A stretch of DNA of 64,000 nt from Paraburkholderia aromaticivorans (GTDB lineage: Bacteria; Pseudomonadota; Gammaproteobacteria; Burkholderiales; Burkholderiaceae): assembly GCF_012689525.1 (NCBI RefSeq), contig NZ_CP051514.1, forward strand, positions 1,550,001-1,614,000. The letters are read 5' to 3'. This document shows positions 1 through 9,293 of the stretch, one piece after another. The notes under the pieces are model-generated. The model was given only the letters and a program-made list of their open reading frames with translations. It was not told the origin of the DNA and did not search any database. Position 1 is the stretch's first letter. Every line of letters begins with the position of its first letter. The position numbers were made by a program, and so were the translations under genes.

Positions 1-311
1 ACGGCCGAGCCGATATAGCCGAGCGCAACGTGACCTGCTTCTCCTCTTGCTGCCAGACGCCCGATGCGGTCGGCGCGCTCCAGTTGTCGCAGTGCGGCCT
101 TGGCTTCGACCAGAAAAACGTCCCCCGCATCGGTCAGCGTGATCGCCGCGCGTTTGTTGCGGTTGAGCAACCGTACGCCGAGATCGGTTTCAAGCCTCTT
201 GATCTGCTGGCTGAGCACCGATTGTGCGATATCGAGCCGGTCGGCTGTGCGAGCGAAGTGCAAATCTTCGGCCAACGCAACGAATAGTTTGAGTTGCCGG
301 CTATCGATCAT
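1..311 (-). CDS. LysR-type transcriptional regulator (N-terminal part, runs off the left edge)
   Basis: The minus strand from the ATG at 311 encodes about 103 residues beginning MIDSRQLKLFVALAEDLHFA, the classic LysR winged-helix N-terminus. It continues through the recognition helix region (IAQSVLSQQIKRLE, then LGVRLLNRN) and the wing into the linker helix; the effector-binding domain lies outside the window. It is divergent from glaH with a 99-nt gap, the usual arrangement for a LysR activator of the neighbouring operon. Pseudomonas glutarate genes are controlled by a LysR protein (GcdR) and a GntR protein (CsiR), so a glutarate-responsive role is a reasonable inference. The family is certain from sequence; the effector is not. 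Confidence 0.9.
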   Translation of the reverse strand, partial: MIDSRQLKLFVALAEDLHFARTADRLDIAQSVLSQQIKRLETDLGVRLLNRNKRAAITLTDAGDVFLVEAKAALRQLERADRIGRLAARGEAGHVALGYIGSA

Positions 312-410
312 TTTTAATCTCAATTTACGAACAAAAACACAGTTTATACGTGTTTAACGAATCACAGATAAGGAGTCAAATAGACATACTTTCTTCCCAA
401 GGACCCCTTC

Positions 411-1346
411 ATGAGCTCCGTCACAGCATTGCCGATGGCCGCAGCGGTCGATTCGCAACTGAAGTTTTCGATCGAGCGTCATCCGCATCACGAACGTCTG
501 CGTCATATCACGGTGCAACGTGACGCGTTGCAGAAGTTCTTCTCTTCAGTCAAAGACATCGATCTCCAGAACCTCGAATACGTGCCGTTCATGCGCTTTA
601 TGGTTGCGGACGCGCTCGAGCGCGCAGTCGGCGACGGTTTCGCCTCCGCACTTCGGCAACTCGTGCGGGACCGATCCACCGGCGGATTCACGCTGGGCGT
701 CCTGGACGCGACCACCGACCCTCGCGACTTCGTCCTTTTCGGAACGGCAGTCGGGTTCCTGCTTGGACCGGCGAATCACGATGCCATGTCCGGCACGTAC
801 TACGCGCGCTTCCTCGTGAAGGACACGGACAATAGCGACTCCTACCTGCGTCAGGCATACCGCCTGTTCACGCTGCACACAGACGGAACCTTTGTCGACG
901 AGCCGACCGAATGGCTGCTCATGATGAAGTTCGCGGAAGAGAACGCGGTCGGCGGCGAGTCGCGCTTCATGCATATCGACGACTGGAGCGAGCGCGACAC
1001 GTTCCTCGACGATCCACTCGGCACCCGGCCGTTTCTCTACAAGGCGCCCGGTTCGAAGAACGTCGACGCGCAGATCGAACGCCCTGTGTTCTTCCAGAGC
1101 GAGTACGGTCTCGCGATGTCGTTCATCGATCAATTCGTGCAACCCCGTTCATCAGCCGAAGCGGTTTATCTGCACGACTTGTCGGCGTCGATGGAAGCCT
1201 CGTCCGCGACGCGCGAAGTACCGCTTCCCGTGGGCGACCTCGTGGTCCTCAACAACTATTTCTGGCTGCACGGTCGGGCGCCGTTCCAGAAGCATCCTGC
1301 ACTTCATCGTGAACTGATGCGCCAACGCGGAGAGTTCGCAAAATGA
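411..1346 (+). CDS. glaH: Glutarate 2-hydroxylase, Fe(II)/2-oxoglutarate-dependent (GlaH/CsiD family)
   Basis: 311 residues, the normal length for GlaH (formerly CsiD). This cytoplasmic oxygenase hydroxylates glutarate to L-2-hydroxyglutarate using 2-oxoglutarate and O2. The iron ligands are visible as H156-x-D158 (LHTDG) and a distal His near residue 287 (WLHGR). AAGGA lies seven bases before the ATG. The stop overlaps the start of the next gene by 4 nt (ATGA), and that gene is the L-2-hydroxyglutarate dehydrogenase, which oxidises the product. This pairing is the diagnostic GlaH-LhgD arrangement of lysine/glutarate catabolism that bypasses glutaryl-CoA. The nearby class III CoA-transferase could serve the alternative CoA route, but it sits beyond an IS element and a pseudogene. 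Confidence 0.93.
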   Translation: MSSVTALPMAAAVDSQLKFSIERHPHHERLRHITVQRDALQKFFSSVKDIDLQNLEYVPFMRFMVADALERAVGDGFASALRQLVRDRSTGGFTLGVLDATTDPRDFVLFGTAVGFLLGPANHDAMSGTYYARFLVKDTDNSDSYLRQAYRLFTLHTDGTFVDEPTEWLLMMKFAEENAVGGESRFMHIDDWSERDTFLDDPLGTRPFLYKAPGSKNVDAQIERPVFFQSEYGLAMSFIDQFVQPRSSAEAVYLHDLSASMEASSATREVPLPVGDLVVLNNYFWLHGRAPFQKHPALHRELMRQRGEFAK

Positions 1347-2623
1347 CAATCGTCCAGCATCACCGCGGTTATGACGCAGATGTCCTCATCGTGGGCGGCG
1401 GCATCGTCGGCGTGTCGACGGCCATGCAACTGATCGAACGTCATCCGGGCCTCAGCGTGCTGCTGCTCGAGAAGGAGGCCTCACTCGCAGCTCACCAGTC
1501 CAGTCACAACAGCGGCGTGATCCACGCAGGCGTGTATTACGCGCCGGGAAGCCTCAAGGCCGAATTCTGCAGGCGAGGCGCCGCCGCGACCTATGAATTC
1601 GCCCGCCGCCATGATGTGCGGGTCGAGCGATGCGGCAAGCTGATCGTCGCGACCGAAGACGTCGAAGTCGAAAGGCTGAATGCGCTGTACGCACGTTGCG
1701 AGCAGAACCAGCTCGAACCGCAGATGCTCGATGAGGCGGCGTTGCGGGAGCTCGAACCGCGCATCGCGGGTCGCGCGGCGATCCGCGTGGCGGCGAGCGG
1801 CATCGCGGACTATCCGGGCATGACCACGACGATGGCCCGACTCGCGCAGGAGCAAGGCGCGCAGATTCTGCTGAACCAGCGTGTCGACGCACTCCACGAG
1901 GACGAAAACGGCATTACCGCGGAAACGTCGGGCGGACGCTTCCGGGCAAAGCACGCCATCGTCTGCGCGGGCCTGATGGCGGATCGCCTCGCGAAGATGT
2001 GCAATGTCGACCTCGATTTTCGGATCGTGCCGTTTCGCGGCGAATACTATCGGTTGCCGGCGGAGAAGAACGACGTCGTTAAGCACCTGGTCTATCCGGT
2101 GCCAGATCCCGCGCTGCCTTTTCTCGGCGTGCACCTGACGCGAATGATCGGAGGATATGTCACAGTGGGTCCAAACGCCGTGCTGGCGCTGGCGCGCGAG
2201 GGCTATCGCTGGCGCGACGCAAATCTGAAGGATCTCGCCGGCATGGCAGCGTTCCCGGGCTTCTGGAAGATGCTTGGAACACATGGAGCATCGGGGCTCA
2301 TCGAGATGCGCAACTCGCTGTGGAAAAGGGGTTACCTCGAACTGTGCCGCCGATACTGTCCGGAACTCGAACTGTCCGACCTCGAGCCTTACCCGTCCGG
2401 CGTACGCGCGCAGGCCGTGATGGCGGACGGCAGCATGGTGCATGACTTCCTGATCCGTTCGTCGCAGCGTAGCCTGCACGTATGCAACGCGCCTTCTCCG
2501 GCGGCAACCTCTGCGCTGCCCATCGGCGCCTATCTCGTCGACGAGTTCGACAAGCGTTTCGATCTTGCTCCTCTTACCCGTCCGCACTCTCCAGACCCGG
2601 TACATGGTCTGGCGATCGGGTAA
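1343..2623 (+). CDS. lhgO: L-2-hydroxyglutarate dehydrogenase/oxidase, FAD-dependent
   Basis: 426 residues of the DAO-type FAD oxidoreductase family. The N-terminal dinucleotide-binding motif GGGIVGVSTA is near residues 18-27, and the LhgO-typical stretch SSHNSGVIHAGVYY near residues 53-66 marks the covalent or near-flavin region of L-2-hydroxyglutarate oxidising enzymes. It returns L-2-hydroxyglutarate to 2-oxoglutarate and passes electrons to the membrane quinone pool. Translation is probably coupled to glaH through the ATGA overlap. The E. coli and Pseudomonas homologues (lhgO/lhgD) have similar length and gene order. The last ~15 residues (after LAPLT) are poorly conserved-looking, which is usual. 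Confidence 0.92.
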   Translation: MTIVQHHRGYDADVLIVGGGIVGVSTAMQLIERHPGLSVLLLEKEASLAAHQSSHNSGVIHAGVYYAPGSLKAEFCRRGAAATYEFARRHDVRVERCGKLIVATEDVEVERLNALYARCEQNQLEPQMLDEAALRELEPRIAGRAAIRVAASGIADYPGMTTTMARLAQEQGAQILLNQRVDALHEDENGITAETSGGRFRAKHAIVCAGLMADRLAKMCNVDLDFRIVPFRGEYYRLPAEKNDVVKHLVYPVPDPALPFLGVHLTRMIGGYVTVGPNAVLALAREGYRWRDANLKDLAGMAAFPGFWKMLGTHGASGLIEMRNSLWKRGYLELCRRYCPELELSDLEPYPSGVRAQAVMADGSMVHDFLIRSSQRSLHVCNAPSPAATSALPIGAYLVDEFDKRFDLAPLTRPHSPDPVHGLAIG

Positions 2624-2834
2624 GCACACGGCCAAGCGACCTTCTGCATTGGAGATCGAAGGGGCGAGCCTGTGCATGCCGTGCGCCATACGTATGACTT
2701 TGGGTCGCGGCCAGTGCGCACGGTGCATACTGCGACTCAAGCCGCGCTATATTGAGTCGGTACAGGAATCTGAGGCTTGACCCATTCAATTCAGAAGCTC
2801 GTCAGTCGGAACTCTCGCCGTCAGGAGGGAGTTA

Positions 2835-3961
2835 CTCAGCAGTCGCTAATATAGGCGACAGATGGAGCTTGGAAGAATGAACGGACAAGATGAGGCAGTT
2901 TCTTGATTCTCGTGAGTTGCTCGTCGATACGCTCGCGCAGTTTTTCGCCCTTGCGCAAAGGACGTCTTGCTGTGCCGGTGCGTTTTACGTGACTCCAGAC
3001 CAGTTCATCAGGATTCAGGTCGGGGGCGTAGCCCGGCAAAAAGTGCAGGGTCAACCGGCCGTTGGTCGACGCGACGTATTCGTGCACGATGGCCTTCTTA
3101 TGTGCGGGCAGGCTATCGAGCACCAGATGAACCGACTTCTTGCGCGATCGCATCATCTGCCTTAGCAGGTCCACAAACAGTTCAGCGTTGAGCGCGCCTT
3201 CGTAGGTACAGAACCAGAATGCCCCCTTGGCATTCACCGCCGACGCCGCGCTGATGGCTTGCCGTTGTCCCGGGCGTTCGACCACCGGCGTCTGGCCGCG
3301 TACGCCCCACGTCTTGCCATGCACCGTGTCTGCGCGAAACCCCGACTCGTCCCAGAAGAAGACCTCAGCTCCTTGCGCCCTGGCTTGCCGGGCGATGGCC
3401 GGCCAGGTTTCCCGCTGCCATTTCTCGACGGCCTGCGGGTCGCGTTGGTAGGCGCGTTGCAGCGGCTTCTGCGGCGTCAATCCAAGCTTCGCCAGCAGTT
3501 CGCCGATAGCCGTCAACCCCAGCTTCACGTCAAACTTCTGCTTGACCAGTTCGGCCACGACAGCACGTGTCCACAGGCCAAAGTCCAGACCGTACTGACG
3601 CGGATCGCGGCCATTGACCCAACGAAACACCTGTCCTTCCTGCCTGGGCGTCAGGCTACGCGGACGCCCCGTCGCTGGCCTCGAGCGCAATGCCTTGACC
3701 CCCATACCCGGGCGCAGGCTCGCCTGAATCCACTTGTAAATTGTCGTGCGATTGAAACCATAGGCGGCGATCACTTCTGACGCCCGCTCACCATCGCGTA
3801 CCCGTTCGATGGCCATGAGCCGGATTTCCTCCAGCGTCTGATGGTCGAATTTCCGTCCGTCTCGCTTCATGATCCCGTCCATCGACTTATCTCATGACCG
3901 ATGAGACCCGAGCACACTCCGTAAGTTTCTCAAATTGTCGACTTACTTAGCGACTGCTGAG
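2835..3961 (-). mobile_element. IS630-family insertion sequence with 26-bp imperfect inverted repeats
   Basis: The ends at 2835-2860 and 3936-3961 are inverted repeats that agree at 22 of 26 positions by my alignment, and each begins CTCAGCAGTCGCTAA. The left flank is TA (2833-2834), the expected IS630 target, but the right flank is GA, so the TA duplication is missing. That suggests recombination between two copies or an adjacent deletion rather than simple insertion. The neighbour to the right is a broken phaC. The single transposase gene fills the element. Confidence 0.85.
2836..3882 (-). CDS. IS630-family transposase
   Basis: 348 residues. An N-terminal helix-turn-helix (EVIAAYGFNRTTIYKWIQ, roughly residues 37-54) and a proline/arginine-rich linker (RPATGRPRSLTPRQ) precede a DDE nuclease domain with the IS630/Tc1 landmarks: FFWDESGFR (first Asp), HLVLDSLPAHK (second Asp) and YAPDLNPDELVWSHVK (Asn-Pro-Asp-Glu, third acidic residue). 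The frame is open and the acidic residues are present, so the enzyme may be active. A second in-frame Met four codons in (MKRDGRKF, 3870) is an alternative start. The stop codon lies inside the left inverted repeat. Confidence 0.93.
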   Translation of the reverse strand: MDGIMKRDGRKFDHQTLEEIRLMAIERVRDGERASEVIAAYGFNRTTIYKWIQASLRPGMGVKALRSRPATGRPRSLTPRQEGQVFRWVNGRDPRQYGLDFGLWTRAVVAELVKQKFDVKLGLTAIGELLAKLGLTPQKPLQRAYQRDPQAVEKWQRETWPAIARQARAQGAEVFFWDESGFRADTVHGKTWGVRGQTPVVERPGQRQAISAASAVNAKGAFWFCTYEGALNAELFVDLLRQMMRSRKKSVHLVLDSLPAHKKAIVHEYVASTNGRLTLHFLPGYAPDLNPDELVWSHVKRTGTARRPLRKGEKLRERIDEQLTRIKKLPHLVRSFFQAPSVAYISDC

Positions 3962-3995
3962 GAAGAGATGCTGACGACGTAACTCAGGAGATAGC

Positions 3996-5713
3996 ATGGC
4001 TTCTCCGTTCAATATGCCGGACGAGTTCGTCCAGGGTTTCTTCAAATCCGGGCAGAGCCTGCTGCACGCCTTCACCGGCATGAGCGGTTATGCACCGCCA
4101 GTGCAGGAAGCACGCCGGTGCCGGTGTTGGCATTGGCCCAGGCGCAAGCCCATTATTGGCAGCAGCAGATGGCCTTGTATATGGGCATGGTCGCGAGCGC
4201 TACCGGAAAAACCCCGGAGCCGACCGTCCAGCCCGAGCGCGGCGACCGGCGATTCAGCGCCGAGGCCTGGAACAACAATGCCTGGTACAGCCTTCTGAAA
4301 CAGACATACCTGCTCAACTCGCGCCTGCTCAACGACATGGTCGAAGCGGCGGGCCTCGGTGAGAAGGAAAAGCACAAGCTGCGTTTCTACGCGCGCCAGT
4401 TCATCGACTCGATGAGCCCGGCCAACTTCGCCGCCACCAACCCCGATGCGATGAAAACCGCGCTAGAGACGCAGGGCGAGAGCGTGCGTGCCGGTTTCGC
4501 CAATCTGCTCGAAGACCTGAAGCGCGGCCGGATCTCGATCACCGATGAAACTGCTTTCGAGGTAGGCCGCAACGTGGCCGTGTCAAAAGGCTCGGTGGTG
4601 TTTGAGAACGAACTGTTCCAGCTGATCCAGTACGCACCGCACACCGACGAGGTCGCCGAGCGGCCGCTCGTGATCGTGCCGCCCTGCATCAACAAGTTCT
4701 ACATCCTCGACCTCCAGTTGGAGAATTCGTTCGTGCGTTTCGCGTGCGAACAGGGGCAGACCGTGTTCCTCGTGTCATGGCGCAACCCTGACGCGCACCT
4801 GGGCCACATCACCTGGGACGACTACCTCGAAAAAGGCGCAATCAAGGCGATCGAGGTCGGTCGCGCGATCAGCGGTGCTGACAAGGTCAACACGGTCGGC
4901 TGGTGCGTGGGCGGCACGATCCTGTCGTCGGCGCTCGCGGTGTTGCGCGCGCGGGGCGACGATCCGGTGGAAAGTCTCACGCTCCTTACGACCATGCTCG
5001 ATTTCAGCGATCCGGGCGATCTCGGTGTGTTCATCGACGAACAAGGCGTGTCGCAGCGCGAGCAGACCATCGGACGCGGCGGCATTTATTCGGGTGGCGA
5101 ACTCGGCTTTGTCTTCCAGACCCTACGCGCCAACGATCTCATCTGGCCGTATGTCGTCAACAACTAGCTGAAGGGCGGTGCGCCGCAAGCGTTCGACCTG
5201 TTGTACTGGAACGCCGACGGCACTAACCTCCCGGGGCCGATGTACGCCTGCTATCTGCGCAACATGTACCTGGAAAATAACCTGTGCAAGGCAGGGCAGC
5301 TATCGATGTGCGGCACGCCGGGGGACCTCGGACGAATCGACATGCCGAGCTATATCTTCGGCACACAGGAAGATCACATCGTGCCGTGGCGGGGCGCGTA
5401 TCGCTCGACGCAACTGGTGGGCGGCGAGACGCAATTCGTGCTTGGCGCGAGTGGACATATCGCGGGCGTCATCAATCCGGCATCGAAGACCAAGCGCAGC
5501 TTCTGGACCGACGGCACGCTCGGCGATGACCCTGAGGCATGGCTTGCGACGGCGAAGTCGCAGCCGGGAAGCTGGTGGACGCACTGGATGAACTGGCTGA
5601 AACCGCATGCGGGCAAACAGATCAAAGCGCCTGAGCGGGCGGGCAATCGGAAATACAAGCCGATCGAGCCCGCGCCGGGGCGCTACGTCGCGAGGCACCC
5701 GCCGGAAGTGTGA
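3996..5713 (+). pseudogene. phaC: Class I poly(3-hydroxyalkanoate) synthase, broken by a frameshift and an amber codon
   Basis: Three pieces read together as a PhaC polymerase, which makes PHA granules from (R)-3-hydroxyacyl-CoA. The N-terminus (MASPFNMPDEFVQGFF) is in one frame. Near 4109-4112 a single-base loss shifts the frame, which continues PVLALAQAQAHYWQQQ. At 5165-5167 a TAG replaces the Tyr of the conserved VNNYLKG motif, after which the same frame continues to 5713. The nucleophile motif GWCVGGT (lipase-box-like with Cys) survives, as do the catalytic Asp (GTQEDHIVPW) and His (GASGHIAGV) regions. The 5' end follows directly after the IS630 element, so the promoter may also be lost. 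No phaA, phaB or phaR lies nearby. This is probably a redundant copy that decayed. Confidence 0.88.
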
Positions 5714-5829
5714 TGGGCACGTGACCGGCAAAGGCCTTTAGGCCGAGCGCTGCTGCGCCTGAGCGTTCTCGATGGCGATCGACAGCGCCTCCAGAGTCAG
5801 GAGGCGTAATGCTGCGTCCGCGCGCGACG

Positions 5830-7038
5830 TCAAATGACGCCGTCAGTCTTTAACCGGGAAAGCTGCTCACTGGACAGCCCGAGCAACGTCTGGAGCACGT
5901 CGTCCGTGCCTTCCCCCAGTCGAGGCGGCGCGCTTCGTACCGGCAAGCGCGCGCCGTCGAAGCGCCAGGGCGGAACGAGGACTTGCGTGCTGCCAACCTC
6001 CGGATGCGGATGCGTCGTCACGAGTCCGGCATCCCTTGCGCGCTTCGAGGTCAGCGCTTCGTGGAGCCCGAGAACTTCACCGCATGGAATGCCGGCCTGC
6101 GTCAGACGATCGAGCAGACTACGGCGCTCTCTCCGTCCGATCTCGCGATCGATTTCAGGCACCAGCACCGCCCGATTCGCGGCGCGGCCGATATTGGTCT
6201 TGAAGCGATCGTCCTCAGCAAGATCGGGCCGTTCGATCACGTCGCGGCAAAAGCGCTCAAACTGGTTATTGTTGCCGACCGTGATGACGAGCGACCCGTC
6301 CGCGGCATCGAACACACCGTAAGGCACGATTGAAGGATGCGCGTTTCCGTAACGCGGCGTGTCCTCGCCCGAGATCAGCGCTTCCATCCCGCAATACGAG
6401 GTGATCATCAATCCGCAATCGAACAGCGCCATTTCAATGTGGTGTCCCCCGCCGGTTCGTTGACGCTCGAAGAGCGCCGCCAGAATGGCCTGGGCCGAGT
6501 ACATCCCGGTGAACATGTCGACTGCGGCAATCCCGAACTTCAACGGGGGCTGTTTGGCCTCGCCGTTGAGCGCCATCAGCCCGGCCTCGCCCTGAACCAC
6601 CAGATCGTAGCCGGGACGTGCGGCTTCCGGTCCCGTGCGGTCGTAGCCGGAAATTGAGCAGTAGATCAGATCCTCGTGGTTCTGCTTCAGTTGCTCGTAT
6701 CCGAGACCCAGCTTCTCCATCCCGCCGAACTTGAAGTTCTGGATCACGACGTCGCTCTTCTGAGCCAGATCCCGGGCGATCTGCTGGCCTTCGGCGGTTT
6801 GCAGGTCGACGCTCACGGAGCGCTTGTTGCGGTTGACGCTATTGAAATAGGCCGTCTCGGTCGATCCGATGCGCAAGCCCCAATCGCGCGTGTCGTCGCC
6901 GCGTTTCGGGTGCTCGACCTTGATGACTTCGGCGCCGAGGTCGCCCAGCACCATGCCGCACCACGGGCCCGCCAGCACGCGGGAAAGATCGAGCACGCGC
7001 ACGCCCGCGAGCGGCAGCGATGGATTCAGGTTTGACAT
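5830..7038 (-). CDS. CaiB/BaiF (class III) CoA-transferase
   Basis: 402 residues, typical for family III CoA-transferases. The N-terminus has the diagnostic [32 protein letters not shown], and the catalytic Asp is expected in the [13 protein letters not shown] region. These cytosolic enzymes move CoA between carboxylic acids through an aspartyl-CoA thioester. Close family members include succinyl-CoA:glutarate CoA-transferase (SUGCT/GcdG), so a link to the glutarate genes 3 kb away is tempting. It could equally belong with the downstream transporter, GntR and dioxygenase cluster on the same strand. The substrate cannot be read from sequence alone. Confidence 0.88.
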   Translation of the reverse strand: [402 protein letters not shown]

Positions 7039-7171
7039 AGCAAGTCCGTATTTGCAGGAGTTTCTGGCTCACCCGGCGTAAGCGATGTAGCTGGCCCATC
7101 AAGGTGGACCACCCAGAACATGGACATCAGAAAACGTTCAGCCGATGAGATTTGCCACGTCGGCAGCACGC

Positions 7172-8467
7172 TCAGCCGCGTCGCGCTTCCGCGATGTGAC
7201 ACCACCGGCCAATTAGGTACACCGTGAAGGGCAGAACTGCTGCGAGCGGAAGCAAGCGCAACGCGCCTTGAAGACCCACCGCGTCCGCTACTACACCGGT
7301 GAAAAAGGGACCAGCCGCGAGGCCTAATATATTGTTGAACAGCGTCAGCGTGGCAAATGCCGAGCCATGGATAGCTGGCGGTGTGGCCCCAGCAATAATC
7401 GCGCTACACGTGCCGAACGAACTGGCAAGGAAAAACACCGCGGGCGCAAGGAGCGCGAGTTGCAGATTGCCCGGTGGCAAGCGGAACGCGACCGCCAGCA
7501 GGATGCCTAGCACGAGGCAATAACCAATGGCCATGTTCCACCGCTTAAGCGACGAGTCCCTGCTGATCCGGTCTGTGATCACACCGCACAGGAGTTGGCC
7601 CATGCCGCTGACAAGGACAAGGCCGGCCGCCACGACGGCTGCCTTGCTGACAGGCATGTCCCAGTAGCGATTCAGATAGCTGGGCAGCCACACGAAAAGC
7701 GTGCCCTGAATGAAGATCTGCAGGGCGCTGCCGAGGTACGCACAAAAGACGGAACGGGACGGAAACAGACCGGACAAAAGCGCTCGGGGCGTCAGTTTCA
7801 GACGCTCGGACACCGGCGTTCCGCTCGCATTGTCCGCATGCGCATGCGCGAGCCTTTTTTCCGTCACGACGAAGAAGTAAATGATCACCAGCACCAAACC
7901 AAAGATCGCCATCAGACCCATTGACCAGCGCCAGCCAAAGTGAGTCGCAACGACGCCGGAAAGCGAAACGCCGAGCACGGACCCAAAGGCAGCGGCAGAC
8001 GTAAAGCCGCCGGCAATGGTGGAGCGCAGACGCTTTGGAAAGATGCTCATGAGCATCGCGAGTCCGACACTTCCGTAAGCGGCCTCGCCGACACCAACGA
8101 AGATGCGCGCGATGAACATCTCGTTGTAGCTGCTGGCAATCGCGCACCCGAGCGTGGCAACGCTCCACAGCGCGGCCATCACTGCAATGCTTTTGACACG
8201 CCCCCAACGGTCCGCGATTATGGAAAACGGCAGGGTCAGCACGCCGACAGCCAGCGGCACCACGCCGCTGATCGAACCGAGCTTTGTATCGGTAAGCTGC
8301 CACTGCACTTTCAAGATCGGAAACAAGGCATTGAGCGCCTGCCGCGACATGTAGTCAGACAGCAAGAGGCAAAACATCAATGCAAATACCACCCACGCGT
8401 AGGCTCGGGCGCCACTGGTAACCGCCGCCGACTTGGCCGGCACTACGTTACTTGTATAAAGGTTCAA
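7172..8467 (-). CDS. Major facilitator superfamily transporter (organic acid type)
   Basis: About 432 residues with twelve predicted membrane segments. MFS signatures are DRWGRVKS in the loop between helices 2 and 3 and GVGEAAYGS in helix 4-5, with a long central cytoplasmic loop (EKRLAHAHADNASG). I chose a TTG start at 8467 because GGAGGA stands about six bases upstream. The open frame continues upstream to 8542, but those residues are hydrophilic and lack a ribosome site. An operator-like palindrome lies about 274 nt upstream (8741-8748). It sits between a CoA-transferase and a GntR regulator and probably imports the acid the island degrades. Start and substrate are uncertain. Confidence 0.85.
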   Translation of the reverse strand: MNLYTSNVVPAKSAAVTSGARAYAWVVFALMFCLLLSDYMSRQALNALFPILKVQWQLTDTKLGSISGVVPLAVGVLTLPFSIIADRWGRVKSIAVMAALWSVATLGCAIASSYNEMFIARIFVGVGEAAYGSVGLAMLMSIFPKRLRSTIAGGFTSAAAFGSVLGVSLSGVVATHFGWRWSMGLMAIFGLVLVIIYFFVVTEKRLAHAHADNASGTPVSERLKLTPRALLSGLFPSRSVFCAYLGSALQIFIQGTLFVWLPSYLNRYWDMPVSKAAVVAAGLVLVSGMGQLLCGVITDRISRDSSLKRWNMAIGYCLVLGILLAVAFRLPPGNLQLALLAPAVFFLASSFGTCSAIIAGATPPAIHGSAFATLTLFNNILGLAAGPFFTGVVADAVGLQGALRLLPLAAVLPFTVYLIGRWCHIAEARRG

Positions 8468-8542
8468 TTCTGTCTCCTCCGATGATTCACTAAATTCATA
8501 CTGAATCGTGCCGCTTGATGTCGTCTGGCCAGTGTGAAGCAA

Positions 8543-9293
8543 GACCCCTACGGCAAGACCGGCAGTGGTTTCTGCTGACCGTCAGCATCGCCGGACGCTT
8601 TCTTTGTGTCGCCGTGCGCGCTTTGGATTTCGACGCTTATTTCAGACGTCTTGATGAAAGTGTTACGCCAGAGCCTCCCCCGCGGCCGCAAAGCTCCAGA
8701 CGATGGACACTGATTTCAGGATAGCACTGAGAATTATTTTTGGCGACATTAATTATTAGACGCACGCGAAGCATCACGTCTGAACGTGGAGACGAGTTGT
8801 TGCGAAGCGACGTAAACCGGAAGCGAAGCTGAGGTTCGCGATATTGAGGGCACGACGAAACGCAATCACGTGCGCGACATGCCGACCAATTTGGGGCCAT
8901 TGTCAACGCCGGCCGTTTCGTTTGGTCCTGATGGACGTCTGGTATGTCACGTGTGAACTGAAGCGCTTCGTGGATTCGCTGAAGAAGAACGACAGATGCC
9001 CGTTACGCGCCGACCAGTTGGTCGACGACTCGGGCGCAAGATCCCCGCACCGGTGCGTAGCAAACAGCCGGAGGGGCTGGCATGCAGTGTCTGCTCCTGA
9101 GTGAGCGTACCCAACGTCGAGGAGAGGATGAATGAGCGGGAAGCGAAGTCGATTCCTACGACATGACATTCCACCGCATTCCAACTATGGAGGGAACGTC
9201 CCAATCAATTCATGCGACATCGCGGCCACGATAGACGGGCCGCCGCCAGTGGAAAACACGACGCGACGTTCCAAACGATGGAACGCCGAGTAA
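8543..9293. other. Intergenic region without a convincing gene; holds one operator-like site
   Basis: About 750 nt. Short frames exist on both strands, but none has a good ribosome site, family motif or normal codon use. The only clear signal is the imperfect palindrome near 8741. The rest may be the decayed end of an older gene. Confidence 0.5.
8735..8756. promoter_or_regulatory. Putative GntR-family operator, imperfect copy
   Basis: The sequence TTTTTGGCGACATTAAT matches the island consensus TTTTTGTCGACATTAAT at all but one position. It lies 274 nt before the chosen MFS start. It is the weakest of the five copies because the central palindrome is broken (TGGCGACA), but its AT-rich flanks are the same. 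Confidence 0.5.

Noticed and set aside
60..357. Two short plus-strand frames at the left edge
   Set aside because: They are antisense to the LysR N-terminus, which is clear on the minus strand.
1481..2740. A 419-codon open frame antisense to lhgO
   Set aside because: Biased composition (His, Arg), no ribosome site or motif, and lhgO itself is certain.
5830..7038. Naming the CoA-transferase as glutarate-specific (GcdG/SUGCT)
   Set aside because: Family III substrates cannot be told from sequence by eye, and an IS element and a pseudogene separate it from glaH-lhgO.
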